Source: Chrysaora quinquecirrha (taxonomy: Eukaryota > Cnidaria > Scyphozoa > Semaeostomeae > Pelagiidae). Taken from it: 64,000 bases of DNA. The notes beneath the pieces were generated by a model that had not been told where the DNA came from, did not search any database, and saw only the letters and a list, made by a program, of their open reading frames with translations. The position numbers and the translations under genes were made by a program. Every line of letters begins with the position of its first letter. The first letter of the stretch is position 1. This document shows, one piece after another, positions 63,754 through 64,000 of the stretch. The stretch lies in NCBI GenBank assembly GCA_014526335.1, contig JACTAT010000004.1:929180-993179 (forward strand). Reading direction: 5' to 3'.

Positions 63754-64000
63754 CTAGCATGTAAAGAAATTATAAAAATAGTTAACATATCTATGAATAC
63801 ATGGAATCTTAATGAAGGACAGGCAAATACCGCATGACATAACCAACAAAACAAGCAATGTAAACTTTTAGAAAATATGCTTGCTTGCAAACTAAAACAC
63901 TTTACTGCATATTCAGAGCTAACTCAATTTTTCATCCAATGTTGCTGCTATTGTTTTGTCTTTTTTTCTTATTTACGCATCACATTGCAAATATCAAGCA
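63754..64000 (-). other. Upstream intron, no exon recognised
   Basis: AT-rich sequence before the first visible exon. The next upstream tail exon must end in phase 1, but I cannot place it here. Confidence 0.6.

Noticed and set aside
1..64000. CRISPR arrays, operons, bacterial promoters or plus-strand genes
   Set aside because: The window is intron-rich animal DNA; the regular arrays are eukaryotic tandem repeats without spacer structure.

Overview
The window is nuclear DNA of an animal with motile cilia. It is AT-rich, split by many GT-AG introns and crowded with SINEs, MITE-like inverted-repeat elements and decayed LINEs. From memory, several repeat families (ends reading CAACCTCGTCCCCAGGG; minisatellite TATATACAACGGACACC) resemble ones common in anthozoan cnidarians, so a coral or sea anemone is my best guess. 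I cannot confirm the taxon from sequence alone.

Nearly the whole window is one gene on the minus strand: an axonemal dynein heavy chain of the single-headed inner-arm group, closest to DNAH7 (DNAH3 and DNAH12 are the alternatives). I placed 59 coding exons (8,305 bp, about 2,770 residues) by matching conserved dynein blocks and checking acceptor, donor and phase of each. They run from the tail (63753) through the linker (about 49.4-38.5 kb), AAA1 (38.6-34.2 kb), AAA2 (33.6-22.4 kb), AAA3 (21.6-16.5 kb), AAA4 (15.8-11.0 kb), the stalk with its microtubule-binding tip (10.2-5.2 kb) and into AAA5 (3.2-0.2 kb). The first exons and the AAA5 end, AAA6 and C-terminal exons lie outside the window.

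The phase chain is unbroken except at three places. Two exons (5171-5348 and 406-508) each lack one base in a homopolymer run. One exon of about 70 codons in the linker is absent from the intron 47251-49219, which instead holds a 1.2 kb terminal-inverted-repeat element.

The largest intron (26655-32800) contains a second gene on the same strand: a two-exon, charged coiled-coil protein of about 410 residues (31206-29675) that I do not recognise. It has a CRE-like site and TATA-like box upstream, and a probable frameshift that cuts off some 50 further residues. The same intron holds a 765 bp inverted tandem array with higher-order periodicity.

The other introns hold a tRNA-derived SINE family (seven copies), a second tRNA-like SINE, a roughly 290 bp MITE family (six copies), two direct copies of the 1.2-1.3 kb element, pairs of other MITEs, fold-back elements, two kinds of LINE 3' remnant, a pentanucleotide satellite and a 17-bp minisatellite. 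No plus-strand gene, CRISPR array or intact tRNA gene is supported.
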